Assembly: GCA_947172415.1 (NCBI GenBank)
Contig: OX359197.1
Span: 868,001-932,000 of the forward strand
Reading direction: 5' to 3'
Source: Chondrosia reniformis
Lineage: Eukaryota; Porifera; Demospongiae; Chondrillida; Chondrillidae
Length of the DNA stretch: 64,000 nucleotides
This document shows, piece by piece, positions 51,401 to 64,000 of the stretch; within the stretch, counting starts at the first letter, position 1; each line of letters opens with the position of its first letter. Both the position numbers and the translations under genes were made by a program. The notes under the pieces were generated by a model. It was not told the origin of the DNA and did not search any database. It saw only the letters and a program-made list of their open reading frames with translations.

Positions 51401-51450
51401 TTTCAGTCGGGTACTGTTCCCGTCAGTGGATCTCAGATGGCCAACTATGA
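48426..51450 (+). CDS. Four-transmembrane protein, copy B (about 173 aa)
   Basis: Exons are 48426-48455 (MNSWLKVGVI), 48832-48905, 50459-50624, 51008-51181 and 51373-51450 (TGA). Phases match copy A. Exons 3 and 4 are each one codon longer (RRCAGRN, RICPSEI), which keeps the frame. The four spans are conserved. The last exon differs most: FLACLILFGFSVGYCSRQ, then WISDGQL, against the shorter ...MGYYASLTQ of copy A, because of a small indel that moves the stop. The same exon 3 donor ambiguity as in copy A is present. In-frame-only length changes suggest that the protein is still under selection. Confidence 0.58.
49201..49791 (+). pseudogene. P2X7 ballast-domain gene, copy B (exon 1 deleted)
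   Basis: The acidic start (ATG 49201) runs into a deletion that joins 'acttacgg' directly to 'agagtactcg', removing the rest of exon 1, its donor and most of intron 1. The acidic frame now ends at a stop near 49329 and is out of frame with the domain. The domain exons remain: CFCGKCMAMLTARESICC up to 49543, then 49617-49791 (YRYVAYCQLALWCWGYLGKH, LPSCAVQRIRTKYP). The stop after GYAGFKPS has moved, adding IAQCLNFP. An internal start at MAML (49317) would still give most of the domain but without its first Cys pair. Confidence 0.65.
49806..50090 (-). CDS. THAP-type zinc-finger protein, copy B
   Basis: Nearly identical to copy A (35339-35623): MPYKC-x-AGGSSR, LHYFPKGDSLRKQW, LCSMHF, KRRRLKEG. 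The same second zinc Cys is missing, so the loss predates the duplication. The frame is open throughout. Confidence 0.68.
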   Translation of the reverse strand: MPYKCIAGGSSRTNGNNVSLHYFPKGDSLRKQWSAAVGRYRQDWEGPTDMSMLCSMHFEATCYDDETFLREGMGLPSKRRRLKEGAIQVPVHQK

Positions 51451-54400
51451 ATACAAGCCTCTGGCCTAATATAACCTGGGCTGGACTGAGCATCATGCAT
51501 CATTATTATATAACCTACTGTAGTTCTGTATTTTTTTTCAAGCTGATCCAACTTTATTACATTTGATTTATATGATTATAGTACATGCAACTAAATTGTT
51601 TCCCTTTTTGGTAATTTCTTACTGTGGGCGTCGCACACTGTCCACATGTATGTTCTGCAAGTGCCAACCGCATGTGCCTCCTACATAACTCATATTATGA
51701 CTAAATAATGATCACATGGCCAAGTAGCTTCGCAGAGAACATGTGTACAATATAAATATATAACCTTTTTAAGAGGTTCGGTTATATATATAAGGATACG
51801 AAACATATATATATTCTCTCTCTCTATACAGTACAAGTTACAATATACTAAGGTAATATAATATAATATAAATAATATAAATAATTCATATGGCTCCAAG
51901 AAAGGACTTTAAAAAAATGGGCATATCATCATAAAGATTAGGGTATAAAACTCATTTTTAATTAAGGGATTTTTCATTTAGGTCTCCGTTTGGTAGAAAA
52001 CAGAGGACAAAGTCTGCATATAAAATGCCATAGGACTATAGAAAGCTATAGAAAATTTATATTGAAAGCATGTGTTATATTAGTAAAAATTTTCAATTTG
52101 TCAGATAACTGTGAAACCGACATATATCATGGTACATGTGTATGACAAACGTCTGGCGAAGTTTTGCTTAATTAAATGAGCAAAATAGCCAAGATATAAT
52201 GAAGAATTCAAGGCTACGATTGCGCAATCTGATGATGTATTATGATCTTTCTCTAATGCGTCACCAACACCTCTCGTATGTCGCTCCGTAAACATTTAGT
52301 GAATCTTGTGACGTTGCGAAAACGTCACCGACTCGTTGCTAAAGAAGATCATCCCTTTCGTGAACGGCTATGACAAGTCGACGCTCTCCTACGAGAAGGA
52401 GCTACCGAGCAGGCGAGTTGTAGCGAAGGTTAGATAAAGCGTTTTTGTATACGTCCCCGTCAAGTTTGAGGCAGAGTTGTTCCTATACTGATGCGAAAGA
52501 CTGAATTCGTTTGGTCGACCGTATTACTTTGGTAATTTAAGCTCTGTCTTCTCTTCTTACGTTATCTGTTAATATTTTTACTTGTCCATGTGTAGGAATA
52601 AGGAGTGTTTGTTGCGATCATTATGAGAATAAAGCCTTGTTGAGCGTCAGCAACATGAATTTACTAATTTCCTATTTATACTGAATTGTATTCCCATTCC
52701 TCATGTATTGCTGATGAAGACCTCTGTTTTGAAACGTCCCGAATTAGTAAATTCATGTTGCTGACGTTCAACAAGGCTTTATTCTTATCCATCTGTACTA
52801 CATACAGTAACGAAATTGCTCATAGCGAATGTCTATAACTACTAAAGACCATTTTGTAACTTGTACACAAGGACAAAAATGGCCAAGGCCTTTATATACA
52901 TATGTGATGTCCCTTGTGTACAAGTTACAAAATGGTCTCTAACCCTGTTGATTATGCGAATGCATGCAACCAACCGTCGGCATTCTTAGCTCACTCACAA
53001 TTAGGGCAAATCAAATCTGCTGTGGTTATTAGCTGAGACCCCTTTAATACTGGAACCTTTGTTGATATATGGCATGCAGATGCATCATCTTCAGTCTATA
53101 CTAAGGTGTGAAAAGGTAATTGGTAGGCCATGTGTTCTACCTTGCAATTGAATGATCTGTATCAACTACTACTCTCTATGCAGTAGTTGAGGATTTCAAG
53201 CCTGCGACAGTACTAGTGTGACTAAAGTCTTGTACTGTTTAAAATACTGATTATCCTAGGGATCACTTGGATCTCTTTAAATTTGTAACTTGCACTGCAT
53301 GTTTAGCTAGTACTTGATTGTAATTTTAATATTGTACAGTCACTTACACAGTACAAGTTACAAATTTATGAGGGCCAAGTGACTATACAATATTAAAATT
53401 ACAATCAAATACTAGCTACACAGTGCAAGTGACAAATGTAAGACGGCCAAGTGACTATACAATATTAAAATTACAATCAAGTACTAGCTACACAGTGCCA
53501 GTTACAAATTTAAAGAGATCCAAGTGACCCCTATAGGATAATCAGTATTTTAAATAGTACGTATAGTTGCAGACTTTGAAATCCTCAACTACTGCATAGA
53601 GAGTAGTAGTTGATACAGATCATCCAATTGCAAGGTAGAACACATGGCCTACCAATTACCTTTTCACACCTTAGTATAGACTGAAGATGATGCATCTGCA
53701 TGCCATATATCAACAAAGGTTCCAGTATTAAAGGGGTCTCAGCTAATAACCACAGCAGATTTGATTTTCCTTGTGAGTGAGCTAAGAACACCGACGGTTG
53801 GTTGCATGCATTCGCATAATCAACAGGGTTAGAGACCATTTTGTAACTTGTACACAAGGGACATCACATATGTATATTCCTAGGCCTTTATATATGTATG
53901 TCGATACGTAATTCGATTCGATCGATTAATCAAAGCGCATGCATTGATTAATTGATCGAAAAATGTTGCTGTATGAAGCCAATTAATAAGACAGTGAATT
54001 AGAGGTTAACCATTCAGAAGTGACATACTGACACTTATAATTTAAATCATGCACTTCACTTCAACTGCATGCCACTTCTGAATGGTTATATGATCACTGT
54101 CTTAATGTATGGTGAGAGATACTGAACACTGACATATAAAGTTGCAGCTTCATAATCTCCATTTGATAGAGTTACAGTTTGAATAATTTACATAATTTAT
54201 GTATATATAAATTAAGGTATATAGCAATGTCATATATATACCTTAAAACTATAATTCTTTTAACTATAATATAATCTATATTTATTATCAAACCACAAGT
54301 GTTTAACATTTGATGGATTAATAGGTTGAAGACAGTCATCCAAGGTCATGCAGACTTAATTCAAATCGGTCACTTGATTTAGTGTCTCTTGATTAAATCT

Positions 54401-54668
54401 ATTACATCTCATAAACTTTGCATATGCTTAGTGCAATTATATAATTCCCATTTCATATGTAGCATAAATAAATGTAATGCAATAACGCCTCATTGTATCC
54501 GTATCCTTTTACATATTAAGATTTATTAAGATTAATATTTGTATACACTCAACCAATAATTACAGTTTATATAGTATATATGGGCCACTATTACTGTAAA
54601 TTGACATATGTGCTCATCCTACTAATTTAAATTAAAATACAGTTTAGAAAACATCACATATACTGTAG
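51451..54668. other. Intergenic between four-TM copy B and DPP copy C: second composite repeat block
   Basis: The 51829-53875 stretch is homologous to 45436-47430. It holds the GC-richer segment (52270-52540), the hairpin at 52629-52785, and two inverted arms (52910-53300 and 53490-53865) in the opposite order to block 1, separated by about 190 bp of 'caagttacaaattta' tandem sequence. From 54000 the sequence is the homologous 3' flank of the DPP genes. No gene is supported. Confidence 0.55.
52629..52785. repeat. Hairpin with 42-bp arms around a hammerhead-like core
   Basis: Arms contain gaataaagccttgttgagcg and tcagcaacatgaatttacta, with the complement downstream. The loop of about 75 nt has CTGATGAAGACC and GAAACG. 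The homolog at 46240-46400 has a mutated core (CTGATG-CA-TGAAGACC). Confidence 0.6.
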
Positions 54669-63331
<8,663 letters not shown>

Positions 63332-64000
63332 CTGGAAAGAGAGAGAAGGGAATGAGACGGTGAACTAAGAAAAATTGGGGACTTTAACGATCTAAAGGCA
63401 AGATCTTTAAAGCTGTGATGTCTCATCATTTGACTCTGGATTTTACCCCACCCACTCATGTCCCCTGAGTCTTCACTTAGACTCTGGTCCCCATCTAGTC
63501 ATAGGCTATGCATATATTTTAGAGATTAACATAAAACTCCATTTTGAACTTAGAAATCTTACTTCAGTTTCAATTCATAGTTGCAAATTGACCAAAAAAT
63601 TAAAACATTGACTTCAGTAAAAATAAAAATGTCCCTAAAATTTCAAGAGTTTGTATCCTAACTTGGATACATTGAATCTATAACATTACACAAAATCATA
63701 AAAACTGGCTAGTTTAGATAAACATTGCTTTTAATCCAGCTCTACAGTTGACCACAAAAATGAGACCGGATTATACTTTGCAGCAAACATTTTACAAACA
63801 AGCTCCATATATTTGGAATAGCTTTTGGACAATTAATCACAAAATTCCTCAACTTCAATACCCAACTCAACTAACTAATTCAAGTATACATATGTCTACA
63901 TACGTTTGTCACTGTATAGTTTCTAAGTACCAAATAGGCGGCATATTTACATACCTGCTAGTGTTGATAAATCAGTTGTGATGAAATTTAAAATTCTACC
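63332..64000. other. Upstream intron or 5' region of DPP copy C, no exon identified
   Basis: A minus-strand stretch near 63490-63430 reads LDGDQSLSEDSGDMSGWG before a possible donor, but its phase does not fit the next exon. Otherwise AT-rich. The missing N-terminal exon(s) must lie here or beyond the window edge. Confidence 0.4.

Overview
The window looks like nuclear DNA of an early-branching animal, most likely a demosponge such as Amphimedon. This is inferred from AT-rich sequence full of TATACGTA-type runs, short genes with many small GT-AG introns, a Death-NACHT-LRR receptor, and dense minisatellites and small DNA transposons. No database search was possible. All products are read from motifs and from exon phases that I joined by hand.

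Left part (1-17117). First comes the 3' end of an N2227/carnosine N-methyltransferase-type gene (+). Next is an eight-exon coiled-coil gene (+) built from a repeated helical module, whose first intron carries four minisatellites. Then follow an eight-exon NLR receptor (-, Death, NACHT, weak leucine-rich repeats) and a small NFRKB/DEUBAD-like gene (-).

Middle left (17118-25334). This is a gene-poor stretch of diverged tandem repeats between two unexplained GC-rich islands.

Right part (25335-64000). A segmental triplication of a DPP8/9-type prolyl peptidase gene (-). Copy C (54669 to past the right edge) is open in every exon seen. Copies A (25335-31904) and B (38129-45404) lack the upstream exons, and each has a different frame-breaking indel in the same exon, the one encoding the double-Glu substrate anchor (EEFDR). 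Upstream of the truncated ends of A and B lies a four-transmembrane gene (+). In both copies one of its introns holds a TTAA-flanked element with 12-bp terminal inverted repeats, carrying a P2X7 C-terminal 'ballast'-domain gene (+) and a THAP zinc-finger gene (-). Copy B is a mosaic: it resembles C on one side of about 44.68 kb and A on the other.

Most notable: (1) the TTAA element pairing a P2X7 ballast domain with THAP; (2) a minisatellite in DPP copy C whose every unit repeats the 3' splice site and exon start of the next exon; (3) a CENP-B-type mini-transposon that encodes only a DNA-binding domain; (4) large near-perfect fold-back repeats; (5) an NLR gene near a DPP8/9 cluster, recalling the mammalian DPP9-NLRP1/CARD8 checkpoint (inference only).
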